64,000 nucleotides of DNA from contig CAVZAB010000015.1 of the NCBI GenBank assembly GCA_963773155.1, positions 1-64,000 of the forward strand, written 5' to 3'. This document shows positions 8,451 to 16,994 of this stretch, piece after piece. The notes under the pieces are model-generated. The model saw only the letters and a program-made list of their open reading frames with translations. It had not been told where the DNA came from and did not search any database. The stretch is from CAVZAB01 sp963773155 (lineage in GTDB: Bacteria > Pseudomonadota > Alphaproteobacteria > Rhizobiales > Beijerinckiaceae). The position numbers were made by a program, and so were the translations under genes. How positions within the stretch are numbered: the stretch's first letter is position 1; each line of letters starts with the position of its first letter.

Positions 8451-8765
8451 AAAATTGCCACTCGTTGACGGGCCTGAGGATGGGGTCGTTGAGCTCATTT
8501 CGGCCGGCAGCTTCAAGACCGCGCGCGTGCCAGATGCCCACTCAAGCGGGTGCCTCGCACTCTGAAGTCCTGGAAAAACCTGATCCACAATTCTAAGCCT
8601 CCACGGGTTTGTCCGGAAAGCCGATTGATTTGCTGGTTTTTGAATTCGCGTCAGGTAACTTATCGCAGGTCGAGTTTTCCGGCGCAAGAATTTGCCGTCC
8701 TAAATTCCGTACTAGTTATCAACGGCGCGACGCTAACTCTAAGTCTCTGAAATTGCTCTCACGAT
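8451..8765. other. Intergenic stretch between abiE operator and tRNA-Arg, no gene seen
   Basis: I find no convincing coding sequence in 315 bases. Short ORFs on either strand have no recognisable motif. Base composition drops in GC around 8600-8760 compared with the core genome. If the left part of the window is an integrated element, the attachment core should lie at the tRNA end of this stretch; I see no integrase gene within it. Confidence 0.4.
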
Positions 8766-8843
8766 TGGCGCGCCCGAAAGGATTTCGAACGTCCGACCCC
8801 CAGATTCGTAGTCTGGTGCTCTATCCAGCTGAGCTACGGGCGC
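8766..8843 (-). tRNA. tRNA-Arg(ACG)
   Basis: Minus-strand cloverleaf: the acceptor stem GCGCCCG pairs with CGGGCGC (8770-8776), the D-arm is AGCTCAGCTGGATAGAGC, and the anticodon loop CTACGAA gives anticodon ACG. The T-arm contains GTTCGAA (TTCGAAAT region), and an encoded CCA is at 8766-8768. It decodes CGN arginine codons after A34-to-inosine editing. The 3' end points into the accessory region on the left, the usual orientation for an integration site. Confidence 0.95.
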
Positions 8844-8888
8844 GAAGCGACGTCCTCTAATGGGTCGCATCGAATTTGGCAATAGGGA

Positions 8889-10331
8889 CTATTTCCTCGC
8901 ATTTCCCCCATTGCCACCCTGATCAGGCAATTCTATCCGGAAGATAGCGCCAGGCCCATCGTCCGAAAGCTCAATTTGGCCACCGTGCGCTCGCACCAAA
9001 TCGGCGGCAATGGACAGGCCCAACCCTGTCCCACCTGTTCGGGTCGAATTCTGAAACGCGTCAAACAATTTTGGCCGTACCGCCAGGGGCACGCCAGGAC
9101 CCGTGTCGCTCACCTCAATAACGACCTTTCCCGGCAGCCGCGAGGTTCGAACCGCAATGATCGGCAATTGCCCCGGTTCAGGCCCCGCGCCCTCGAGCGC
9201 CTCTTTGGCATTTCGCATCAGATTGACCAGAATACGAAAAATCTGCTCGGAATCAGCGATGATTTCGCAAGTTTCCGGCACTTCATTGCGGATTTCGATC
9301 GACAGGATGTCGCTCGGCGCAACGGCCTCGGCCGCCTCGGCGGTTACGCCCCTCAGCGAAAGCGGGCGCATCACGGGGGGACGCTCGACAGCGCGACCAT
9401 AGGCAAGCGTCGATTGGCAAAAGCGGATTGCGCGATCGAGCGTACTGAGCAGCTTAGGCGCAAGTCGCTTGACGGCGGGATCGGTAAGGGTCGAAAGGCG
9501 ATCGGACAGCAATTGCGCCGAGGCGAGCATGTTGCGCAAATCGTGATTGATTTTGGCAACCGCTAACCCGAGCGCGGCAAGATGCTTCTTTTGCGCCAAT
9601 TCCTGCGACAGGGCCGTCTGCATGCGCGCCAAGGCTAGTTCAGCCCGGCCAATTTCGTGCAATCTGCCGGATGGGACAATTATACGCGAACTGTCTTCGG
9701 GATTATCGCCAAATTTCATCAGGTTTGACGTCAGATGACGAACGGGTCGCAAAACCATCAGGTTAAGAGCAGCGACCGCAAGGCAGCCGACAATGGCCGA
9801 TATTACAAGCGACAGCAGGAGAATCTTGAAAGAATAGCGGCGCATCGCTTCTTTCAGCGGGGCCTCATCTAGGCTTATTTCGACAAAGTCCGCGCCCATC
9901 GGCGCGTTGCCGATGACGTTGAGAATCCGATTGGGCGGACTGACCAAGGCGCCCAATGCGGCCGTTATCGACGTCAAGGGCGAAGGATCGCGCAAATCGA
10001 AGGTCTCGTCGATGCGCGGAGGCATCTCGGAGGCCGCTAGCAATCGCCGGGTTCCATGCATTTTCATGACGATCGTGCGAGCCCCGACGCTGCCCAGAAT
10101 CTCCTCGGCGAGGCCTTCAGGAACCATGTCCTGGGGAACGGCTTCAAAAACCAGTGCAGCCGTTCTCGCGGCGGCAAGCCGATCGCGCAGCCAATTGTCA
10201 CGGAAATTGGCAATCGAGGGAATATAGATTGCGATCTCCGCCAGCATGACAAAAACCGCGGTCAGGGCGAGAACCCGCCCAGCCAGGCCAAACCGAAGCC
10301 GTTCTGCCAACCAATTCTGGATGTGACCCAT
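8889..10331 (-). CDS. Membrane sensor histidine kinase (HAMP type), orphan
   Basis: The 480-aa product has a membrane segment at about 20-41, a roughly 125-residue extracytoplasmic sensor, a second membrane segment at about 168-194, then HAMP. The H-box is KINHDLRNMLASAQ with the phospho-acceptor at His263, followed by an N box (LVNLMRNAKEAL), G1 (DTGPGVP) and G2 (TGGTGLGLSIA). It would autophosphorylate on His263 and pass phosphate to a response regulator. No regulator gene lies beside it; the next gene upstream on the same strand is the oxidoreductase, 5 bp away, suggesting co-transcription. The signal sensed cannot be read from the sequence. Confidence 0.88.
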   Translation of the reverse strand: MGHIQNWLAERLRFGLAGRVLALTAVFVMLAEIAIYIPSIANFRDNWLRDRLAAARTAALVFEAVPQDMVPEGLAEEILGSVGARTIVMKMHGTRRLLAASEMPPRIDETFDLRDPSPLTSITAALGALVSPPNRILNVIGNAPMGADFVEISLDEAPLKEAMRRYSFKILLLSLVISAIVGCLAVAALNLMVLRPVRHLTSNLMKFGDNPEDSSRIIVPSGRLHEIGRAELALARMQTALSQELAQKKHLAALGLAVAKINHDLRNMLASAQLLSDRLSTLTDPAVKRLAPKLLSTLDRAIRFCQSTLAYGRAVERPPVMRPLSLRGVTAEAAEAVAPSDILSIEIRNEVPETCEIIADSEQIFRILVNLMRNAKEALEGAGPEPGQLPIIAVRTSRLPGKVVIEVSDTGPGVPLAVRPKLFDAFQNSTRTGGTGLGLSIAADLVRAHGGQIELSDDGPGAIFRIELPDQGGNGGNARK

Positions 10332-10336
10332 CTCGG

Positions 10337-11791
10337 CTATCCGAACCGGCCGATCAGGCGTAGAAGCGGCGATAGCCAGGGCGAGGCGGCGCGCTCAACC
10401 TGGGAAAGCAGCGCCGCGCGCCGGGAAACTTCTGACAGGGTTGGATAGGGTATGACCAGATCCGCCATTTCGGCTATGTTTATTCGCTTCTTGATCGCCA
10501 AAGTCCAGGGCGTGATGAGCTCTCCGGCCTGCGGCCCGAGGATCGAGGCGCCCAGAACCTCCCCGCTTTTGGTTGTAATGACGCGGATGTGACCGTCGCT
10601 GCGATGCTGCGTCAAAGCGCGATCATTTTCAGAGAACGGCCAGCGCCAGACGCGGGTCGAGCGGTAGCGCAGTCGCGCTTCTTCGCCCGTCACCCCGACC
10701 CTCGCAAGTTCGGGATCGGTGTAGATGACGCGCGCCAAAAGATGGTGATCAACCTGCGCGCGCAACCGGAACACTGTCGCCCGAATGACCAGACCAGCGT
10801 GATAATTGGCGACATGGGTAAAGTTCGGACTGGTCACGCCATCAACCGCGGCGACGTCCCCTATCGCATATACCTTACGATTGGTCGTGCTTCGCAGCGA
10901 GCCCGACACCGCAATGCCGGCCTGGTCAAAGGCAATATTGCCGAGGTCCAGGCCAATGCCCTCGACATTGGGCCTGCGCCCCGTGGCGACAATCAGATGC
11001 GACCCGTCGATGGTTTCGCCGGCCTGCTCGAATTCCCCTTCGAGGACGATTCTGACGCCGGCGCCGTGTCGCGGCTCGACCCGCAGCACTTTGGCCCCCT
11101 CGCGCAGGTCGATCCCCTCGCCCACCAAAAGGTCGAGCAGAGGCCGCGTCAGTTCCTCGTCCTCGCCGGCCAGCGCGCGGCCCAACTCGAGCACGACGAC
11201 GTCCGAACCGAGCCGGCGAAAAGCCTGCGCCAGTTCGACGCCAGTTGGTCCGGCGCCGAGAATAACGAGGCGTGTCGGCAATTCCCGCAGCCCGAACAGG
11301 TTTTCATTGGTGAGATAGTGGACAAGGTCAAGGCCGGGGATGGGGGGGACGAGCGGTGAGGAACCCGTCGCAACAACGAATTGGCGGGCCTTGATCACTC
11401 GGCCGCCGGCCTCGACCGAATCGGGGCCGACGAAGCGGGCCGGCGCGCGTATGACCTGGACGCCCAACGCCGAAAAACGCGCCTCGGAATCATTGGGCGC
11501 GATCCTATCGATGACCGCGCGTACGTGTGCGTGGACGGCGGCAAAGTCGATTCGCGGCTCATGCGGGCGAATGCCGAATTTGTCGCTACGGCGCTGGGCG
11601 GCGGCCGAGGCGGCGGCGGCAAGCAGGGCTTTCGAGGGCACGCAGCCATAGTTCAGGCAATCACCGCCCATTTCGCCCTTCTCGATCAAGACAGCGGAGA
11701 CGCCGAGCGCCGCCGCCGCGGCGGCCACGGTGAGGCCGCCGGAGCCCGCACCAATGATGCAGAGATCCGATTTCAGGACGTCGCCTATCAT
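10337..11791 (-). CDS. FAD-dependent pyridine nucleotide-disulphide oxidoreductase (MerA/Lpd-like)
   Basis: The 484-aa product has an N-terminal FAD Rossmann motif (IIGAGSGGLT), a redox-active pair Cys45/Cys50 (GGDCLNYGCVPS), an NAD(P) motif (ILGAGPTGVELA), a second FAD motif (VYAIGDVAA) and a C-terminal dimerisation domain. The catalytic His-Pro of dihydrolipoamide dehydrogenase is replaced by Tyr-Pro (IPYPTLSEV), as in the group of mercuric-reductase-like enzymes found next to TVP38/VTT membrane proteins. There is no N-terminal HMA domain, so mercury reduction is not implied. The start at 11791 (MIGDVLKSD) is preferred over the longer frame because the FAD motif follows at the usual distance. 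The VTT gene upstream is broken. Confidence 0.85.
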   Translation of the reverse strand: MIGDVLKSDLCIIGAGSGGLTVAAAAAALGVSAVLIEKGEMGGDCLNYGCVPSKALLAAAASAAAQRRSDKFGIRPHEPRIDFAAVHAHVRAVIDRIAPNDSEARFSALGVQVIRAPARFVGPDSVEAGGRVIKARQFVVATGSSPLVPPIPGLDLVHYLTNENLFGLRELPTRLVILGAGPTGVELAQAFRRLGSDVVVLELGRALAGEDEELTRPLLDLLVGEGIDLREGAKVLRVEPRHGAGVRIVLEGEFEQAGETIDGSHLIVATGRRPNVEGIGLDLGNIAFDQAGIAVSGSLRSTTNRKVYAIGDVAAVDGVTSPNFTHVANYHAGLVIRATVFRLRAQVDHHLLARVIYTDPELARVGVTGEEARLRYRSTRVWRWPFSENDRALTQHRSDGHIRVITTKSGEVLGASILGPQAGELITPWTLAIKKRINIAEMADLVIPYPTLSEVSRRAALLSQVERAASPWLSPLLRLIGRFG

Positions 11792-11801
11792 GCCCCGCGT
11801 C

Positions 11802-12542
11802 TCAATCCGATTTCTCCCCCATGTCCGACACTGGCTTCGCGCCGGGCACAAGTGTGGGCCGTACCGGCCAGATCACCACTGGAATCAAGACCGCAACGGC
11901 GAAGAGTGCCAAGGACAAAATTTTTACTCACGGAGCCAACAGCGCACCTGCGCTCATGTCAAACTGGCAGGCTTCGTGTCCGCCGGCAATGCACTCGGCA
12001 TAGGTCTTGACCTCGCCAGCAGCGATCCTTTCGATGGCCCGCCGACAAAAAAGTGTCGGGTATGATGCCAACCAGGGTCGTCCATGCGAATGTCGCCGGG
12101 CTGACATTGAGCAGTGTCGCGGCCAGGTGACCAACAAAAAGGGGAAAGCCGGCATCAGGCGCAACGCCAGCAAACAGGCAACTTCGGCCTTGCAAAAGCT
12201 TTCAGCGATGCGCCAGAGCGGGCAAGAAATAGCCGCCGCGCCAAGCCAGCAAGCGGCCCACGTGCCGCGGCAAAGGGCAAAATCGCCCCGAAGCTTGCGC
12301 CAAGGACGGTCAGTATTCCGGCCAAAAACCGACCGAACGGGCCCCCACCGGCAAGTGAGAGCATAGCAGCGCTTGGCGCCGAAAGGGCGGTTTCGAGAAC
12401 ATAAGAGCGCCGCTGCAGCGGGCCGGCGTTCGGCCACGAAATGCCCGACCATCTCCCGGCTGGCCAGGAAAGCAACAATCGCTTGTATAGGCCAGTCAAA
12501 TCGAACCGACCCGGTCGCCAGGACAATCAGGCCGAGGAGCAC
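11802..12542 (-). pseudogene. TVP38/TMEM64 (VTT-domain) membrane protein, frameshifted
   Basis: Pieces in all three minus frames form one VTT protein: IQAIVAFLASREMVGHFVAE at the start, ETALSAPSAAMLSLAGGGPFG and FLAGILTVLGASFGAILPFA (the VTT core with its Gly-rich turn), LALRLMPAFPFLLV, then AATLLNVSPATFAWTTLVGI with IPDTF, and a last membrane segment LALFAVAVLIPVVIWPV ending at the TGA at 11802. At least four shifts are needed. The intact gene would sit 10 bp upstream of the oxidoreductase, a common pairing. Since surrounding genes are clean, real decay is likely here, although error cannot be excluded. Confidence 0.7.
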
Positions 12543-12715
12543 AAATTGCCCGTTTTGCCGAAAGCCCGGCGCACTTTGGCCTTGTGGCCGTACGGGGTAT
12601 CTTCATGGGCTGATTTTAGCCGGCCGCGGTGCTCCTTGCATCGTGTGACCGGTGTGCCCGGCCAAAGCGCAATGGGTCAGTGCGGGAGGCAGCGGACTCG
12701 ACCGGCGCCGTTGAT

Positions 12716-12745
12716 TTGACTTAGCACCGCCCATGACCATATAAA
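12716..12745 (+). promoter_or_regulatory. Probable sigma-70 promoter for rpmH
   Basis: TTGACT (12716-12721) and TATAAA (12740-12745) are separated by 18 bp, close to the vegetative consensus, and lie about 150 bp before the rpmH start. The rest of the 350-bp gap (12543-12898) has no ORF I can support. The long leader between promoter and rpmH is unexplained. Confidence 0.45.
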
Positions 12746-12898
12746 CCCGACGCGATTTCGGCGCATGCCGACGTCGAGCCTTGTTGCGCCCCCTCGGGTT
12801 TGGAACGGATCGGCTTGACGTGGATCGAAACCTTTCATCATCGCGCCTTGTCAGGAGGCCCTAACAAGGCGCTGGAACGGATAAATGGAGAAAACCAG

Positions 12899-13033
12899 GT
12901 GAAACGCACCTATCAGCCCAGTAAAATTGTGCGCAAGCGGCGTCACGGGTTCCGCGCTCGCATGGAAACGACCGGCGGTCGCAGGGTGATTGCGGCGCGG
13001 CGGGCGCGTGGCCGTAAGCGTTTATCGGCTTGA
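12899..13033 (+). CDS. rpmH: 50S ribosomal protein L34
   Basis: The 44-aa protein, (M)KRTYQPSKIVRKRRHGFRA and so on to GRKRLSA, matches the full L34 length and is very rich in Arg/Lys, as expected for a protein threading through 23S rRNA. The start is GTG at 12899 with GGAG 8 bases upstream (12887-12890), which decides it against the longer frame from 12800. It is followed by rnpA after 48 bp, the standard bacterial order. Confidence 0.97.
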   Translation: MKRTYQPSKIVRKRRHGFRARMETTGGRRVIAARRARGRKRLSA

Positions 13034-13081
13034 TCGACGAACCGCGCGCGCTGGCCTTCTTTTCCGGCGACAAATGAGCCG

Positions 13082-13522
13082 ATGGCGATGCCCTCTGCAG
13101 TGGACTATCCGGCGGAATGTGGCCCCGTCGCGCCCGCCAGATTGACCCGGCGGGCGGAATTCGTTCGCGCGGCGTCCGGCCGTAAGATCCGGACCAGAGG
13201 CCTGACCCTGCAGATGGTGCCCTCCAATTCCAGCGAACCGCCGCGCTTCGGCCTCACGGTCACCAAGAAGACGGGTAGCGCGGTCGTCCGCAACCGGATA
13301 AGGAGACGGTTGCGCGCCGCGCTGGAAAGCGCCGCAGCCCTCGCAGCAAAGCCTGGGCATGATTATGTGGTCATCGCCAGGACCGAGCTGTTGACGATGT
13401 CCTATCCGGTTCTGGTCGAGACGCTCGGCGGGGCGTTTCGCGACATTCACGCAGGAAAACGCGCGGGAAAATCGCTGCCGCGATCGCCGGCAGCAGCGTC
13501 GCGTGAGCCCACTCGGACCTAA
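13082..13522 (+). CDS. rnpA: Ribonuclease P protein component
   Basis: The 146-aa basic protein shows the RnpA signature RFGLTVTKKTGSAVVRNRIR followed by RRLRAAL at about residues 55-80, the RNR motif that contacts RNase P RNA. RnpA assists maturation of tRNA 5' ends. It lies between rpmH and yidC, as in most bacteria. The first Met is at 13082 with a second at 13088; either is possible. Confidence 0.95.
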   Translation: MAMPSAVDYPAECGPVAPARLTRRAEFVRAASGRKIRTRGLTLQMVPSNSSEPPRFGLTVTKKTGSAVVRNRIRRRLRAALESAAALAAKPGHDYVVIARTELLTMSYPVLVETLGGAFRDIHAGKRAGKSLPRSPAAASREPTRT

Positions 13523-13575
13523 CGATGTTCTCCGCGGCCGACGGTCGCAATTGGCACGGAGCAGGTGGCGGAAAG

Positions 13576-15369
13576 ATGACGCAGGAGACCAAGAACCTCT
13601 TTCTCGCCTTTGGTCTGTCGATGCTGGTGCTCATCGGCTGGAACTATTTCTATGGCGTTCCCAAAATCGACAAGGCCCGCCAGACGCAGCAGCAATTGCA
13701 AGACAGCAAGCCGGCGACCCAGGATGCGGCGACGGAGACCACGACAGCACCGGCCGTCGCGCCGACTCAGGCCGCTATTGCCCCGCCATCCTTGACGCAT
13801 GAGGAAGCGCTCGCCCTGAGCCCGCGACTTACCATCGACACGCCGAAACTCAAAGGATCGATTGCCCTGAAGGGTGGCCGAATCGATGATGTCGCCTTGA
13901 AGACCTATCACGAGACGATCGATCCCAAGAGCCCAAACATCACCCTGTTCGCGCCGGCCGGCGGAGCAGCCGCCTATTTTGCCGAAACCGGGTTCGAATC
14001 CAAGGAGCCCGGCCTTGCGCTACCCGGTCCCAATACATTGTGGAGTACGGATAGCGACATGCTCAGCCTCGGCAAGCCGGTGACGCTGACCTATGACAAT
14101 CAGCACGGCTTGGTGTTCCGGCGAACGATTTCGGTTGACGATCAATATATGTTCACTGTCAAAGACATCGTCGAAAATAAGGGCACCGCCCCGGTCAATC
14201 TCTGGGCCTATTCGCAGATCTCGCGCCATGGCAAGCCGCCGGTCTCCGGCTATGCCGTGCTGCACGAGGGCCTGCTCGGCGTTATTGGCGATGCCTACAA
14301 GGAATTGACATACGACAAGATGGACAAGGAGGCCAATGGCGTCGCCGAGTTCAAGGGTACCGGCGGCTGGATCGGCATCACCGACAAATATTGGGCTTCG
14401 GCGCTTGTTCCCGACCAGCAGACTGCCTTCACCGGCTGGTTCAAGGTCAGCCCCGACAAGACCTATCAGACCAAGGTGCAGGGCGAGCCCGTGGTCGTTG
14501 GCCCCGCCGGCAATGTCGAGGCGACCACCCGCGTCTTTGCCGGCGCGAAGGAATTCTACACGATCAAGAATTACGAGACCCGGGATGGTATCAAGAAATT
14601 CTACCTGATGATCGATTGGGGCTGGTTCTGGTTCATCACCATCCCGCTCTTCCAGCTAATCGACTTCATTTACAAATATGCCGGGAATTTTGGCATAGCA
14701 ATTCTGACCGTCACCGTCATCGTCAAGGGCATATTCTTCCCCCTGGCCAACCGCAGCTACCAATCCATGGCCAAGATGAAGGCCCTGCAACCGCAGATGA
14801 ACGCGCTTCGCGAACGCTATCCCAACGACAAGCAGAAGCAGCAGCAAGAGCTGATGGAATTGTACAAGCGCGAAAAGATCAATCCGGTGGCCGGCTGCCT
14901 ACCCATGGTCATCCAGATCCCGGTTTTCTTCGCGCTCTACAAGGTGATTTTCGTCACCATCGAAATGCGTCATGCGCCGTTCTTCGGCTGGATCAGGGAT
15001 CTATCGGCGCCGGACCCGACCAATATTTTCAATCTGTTCGGCCTGCTGCCGTTCGACCCCACCCAAGTGCCTGTCATCGGTCATTTTTTGTGGCTCGGTG
15101 TCTGGCCGATCATCATGGGCATTTCGATGTTCATACAGATGAAAATGAATCCCGAGCCGGCCGATCCCGTGCAGAAGCAGATGTTCGCCTATATGCCGAT
15201 CATCTTCACCTTTATGCTCGGCAGCTTTCCGGCCGGCCTCGTCATCTATTGGACATGGAACAATCTTCTTAGCGTGATCCAACAGGGCTTCATCATGCGC
15301 GGCGCAGGCGCCAAGATCGAGCTGTGGGACAATCTTGCCGGCCTGTTCAGGAAGAAGCCATCGACGTGA
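13576..15369 (+). CDS. yidC: Membrane protein insertase YidC
   Basis: The 597-aa product is a Gram-negative type YidC: N-terminal membrane anchor (LFLAFGLSMLVLIGWNYF), a large periplasmic beta-super-sandwich domain with a Pro/Ala/Thr-rich linker at about 30-75, then the conserved insertase core from about residue 360 (GNFGIAILTVTVIVKGIFFP, KMKALQPQMNALRERYPNDK, NPVAGCLPMVIQIPVFFALY). It inserts and folds inner-membrane proteins with or without SecYEG. The start MTQETKNLFLAF at 13576 is favoured over 13525, since it begins just before the anchor. It ends with a 4-base overlap (GTGA) with engB. Confidence 0.96.
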   Translation: MTQETKNLFLAFGLSMLVLIGWNYFYGVPKIDKARQTQQQLQDSKPATQDAATETTTAPAVAPTQAAIAPPSLTHEEALALSPRLTIDTPKLKGSIALKGGRIDDVALKTYHETIDPKSPNITLFAPAGGAAAYFAETGFESKEPGLALPGPNTLWSTDSDMLSLGKPVTLTYDNQHGLVFRRTISVDDQYMFTVKDIVENKGTAPVNLWAYSQISRHGKPPVSGYAVLHEGLLGVIGDAYKELTYDKMDKEANGVAEFKGTGGWIGITDKYWASALVPDQQTAFTGWFKVSPDKTYQTKVQGEPVVVGPAGNVEATTRVFAGAKEFYTIKNYETRDGIKKFYLMIDWGWFWFITIPLFQLIDFIYKYAGNFGIAILTVTVIVKGIFFPLANRSYQSMAKMKALQPQMNALRERYPNDKQKQQQELMELYKREKINPVAGCLPMVIQIPVFFALYKVIFVTIEMRHAPFFGWIRDLSAPDPTNIFNLFGLLPFDPTQVPVIGHFLWLGVWPIIMGISMFIQMKMNPEPADPVQKQMFAYMPIIFTFMLGSFPAGLVIYWTWNNLLSVIQQGFIMRGAGAKIELWDNLAGLFRKKPST

Positions 15370-16046
15370 GTGACGGCCAACCGTCCGACGTTGATCTCAA
15401 GAGCGGGCAGAAGCTGTTCCAGCAGGAATGCCAATTCGTGTGGGCGGCGGCAAAGAGTGACGACCTGCCGCCCGCTGGTCCCCCGGAAATCGCTTTTGCC
15501 GGCCGCTCCAACGTCGGCAAATCCTCGCTTCTCAATGCCCTGACCGGTCGCTCCCGTCTCGCCCGGACTTCGAATACGCCAGGGCGCACCCAGCAATTGA
15601 ATTTTTTCGACCTGGCCGGGCAGGTGCGGCTTGTCGACATGCCCGGCTACGGCTATGCGGCGGTCTCGAAAGAGAAGGCCCAGCTATGGAGCCGTGTGAT
15701 GCGCGACTATCTGCGCGGCCGCGCCTCGCTCTTGCGGGTCTTTGTCCTGGTCGACGCCCGGCACGGCCTGAAGGATGGCGACGAGACGATGATGACCAGA
15801 CTCGACCAGGCGGCCATTTCCTATCAGCTCGTCCTAACCAAGTGCGACCAAGTCAAGCCGATCCAGCTGGAACCGGTGGAGACGACCGTACTCGCTGCCC
15901 TAAAGCCGCACCCGGCCGCCTTTCCGGGGCTGATCCCGACATCGGCGCGGACCGGCGAGGGAATCGCCGAATTGCGCGCCACCATCGCCCGGCTGCTCGA
16001 CGAGCGCAGCCGCCGCAGCGAACCTATTGCCGTCCAGGACTATTGA
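15366..16046 (+). CDS. engB: Ribosome biogenesis GTP-binding protein EngB/YihA
   Basis: The 226-aa GTPase has G1 GRSNVGKSSLLNAL, G2 TSNTPGRTQQLNFF, G3 DMPGYGYA, G4 TKCDQ and G5 TSARTGEG. EngB helps late 50S assembly. The start is GTG at 15366, overlapping the yidC TGA, which couples it to yidC; this order is common in Hyphomicrobiales. Length is normal. Confidence 0.95.
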   Translation: MSDGQPSDVDLKSGQKLFQQECQFVWAAAKSDDLPPAGPPEIAFAGRSNVGKSSLLNALTGRSRLARTSNTPGRTQQLNFFDLAGQVRLVDMPGYGYAAVSKEKAQLWSRVMRDYLRGRASLLRVFVLVDARHGLKDGDETMMTRLDQAAISYQLVLTKCDQVKPIQLEPVETTVLAALKPHPAAFPGLIPTSARTGEGIAELRATIARLLDERSRRSEPIAVQDY

Positions 16047-16097
16047 GCGAGCCGTAACCCTTCGGCTACAAGGGGCTTCTTCAGGCAGGATGACATC

Positions 16098-16994
16098 ATG
16101 ACCGAGACCGCCGCCGACACGCCGCATCGTCAGGCTGAAATCTTGACCCAGGCCCTGCCGCACATGCTGCGCTATGACGACGCCATCGTCGTCGTGAAAT
16201 ATGGCGGCCATGCCATGGGCAATGAAAGGGTCGCCCGCGATTTTGCTCGGGACATGGTCATGCTCGAGCAATCCGGCATCAATCCCGTGGTCGTGCATGG
16301 CGGCGGTCCGCAGATCGGTGCCATGCTCAGCAAGCTCGGCATCCAATCGCATTTTGCGGCCGGCCTACGGATAACCGATAAAGCGACGGTCGAGATCGTC
16401 GAAATGGTGCTGGCTGGTTCGATCAATAAGCAGATTGTCGGCTTCATCAATGCGGAAGGCGGCCGCGCCATCGGCCTTTGCGGCAAGGACGGCAATATGG
16501 TGACCGCGACCAAGGTCACCCGCGCCGTGCAGGATCCTGGTTCCAACATCGAGCGGCTGATCGATCTCGGCTTTGTTGGCGAACCTGACAAGGTCGACAC
16601 GACCGTGCTCGACCAGGTTCTCGGCCGCGAATTGATCCCGGTACTCGCCCCGGTGGCGCAAGGCAGAGACGGCGAGACCTATAATGTCAATGCGGATACC
16701 TTTGCCGGCGCCATTGCCGGCGCGCTCGGCGCCAAACGGTTGCTGCTTTTGACGGATGTGCCAGGCGTTCTCGATAAGAACAAGACTTTGATCAAGGAAT
16801 TGCACGTTGGCCAGATCCGCGGGCTGATTGCCGACGGAACCATCACCGGCGGCATGATTCCCAAGGTCGAAACCTGCATCTATGCGCTCGAGCGCGGCGT
16901 CGAGGGCGCCGTCATTCTCGACGGCAAGGTGCCGCACGCGGTATTGGTGGAATTGTTTACCGATCACGGCGCCGGAACGCTGATCCGGCGATGA
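16098..16994 (+). CDS. argB: Acetylglutamate kinase
   Basis: The 298-aa amino-acid kinase has VVVKYGGHAMGN near residue 35 (phosphate-binding glycines), VVHGGGPQIG (substrate loop) and DVPGVLD plus GGMIPKVE in the C-terminal ATP-binding half. It phosphorylates N-acetylglutamate in arginine biosynthesis. A ribosome site AGGCAGGA lies about 12 bases upstream of the ATG at 16098. The next gene overlaps its stop by 4 bases. Confidence 0.96.
   Translation: MTETAADTPHRQAEILTQALPHMLRYDDAIVVVKYGGHAMGNERVARDFARDMVMLEQSGINPVVVHGGGPQIGAMLSKLGIQSHFAAGLRITDKATVEIVEMVLAGSINKQIVGFINAEGGRAIGLCGKDGNMVTATKVTRAVQDPGSNIERLIDLGFVGEPDKVDTTVLDQVLGRELIPVLAPVAQGRDGETYNVNADTFAGAIAGALGAKRLLLLTDVPGVLDKNKTLIKELHVGQIRGLIADGTITGGMIPKVETCIYALERGVEGAVILDGKVPHAVLVELFTDHGAGTLIRR

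Noticed and set aside
8766..8843. Duplicate of the tRNA-Arg 3' end as attachment site within the window
   Set aside because: I searched by eye for the T-arm/acceptor sequence in 1-8.7 kb and found no second copy.
12543..13100. Chromosomal origin next to rpmH
   Set aside because: No dnaA gene or cluster of DnaA boxes is visible; in alphaproteobacteria the origin is usually not beside rpmH.
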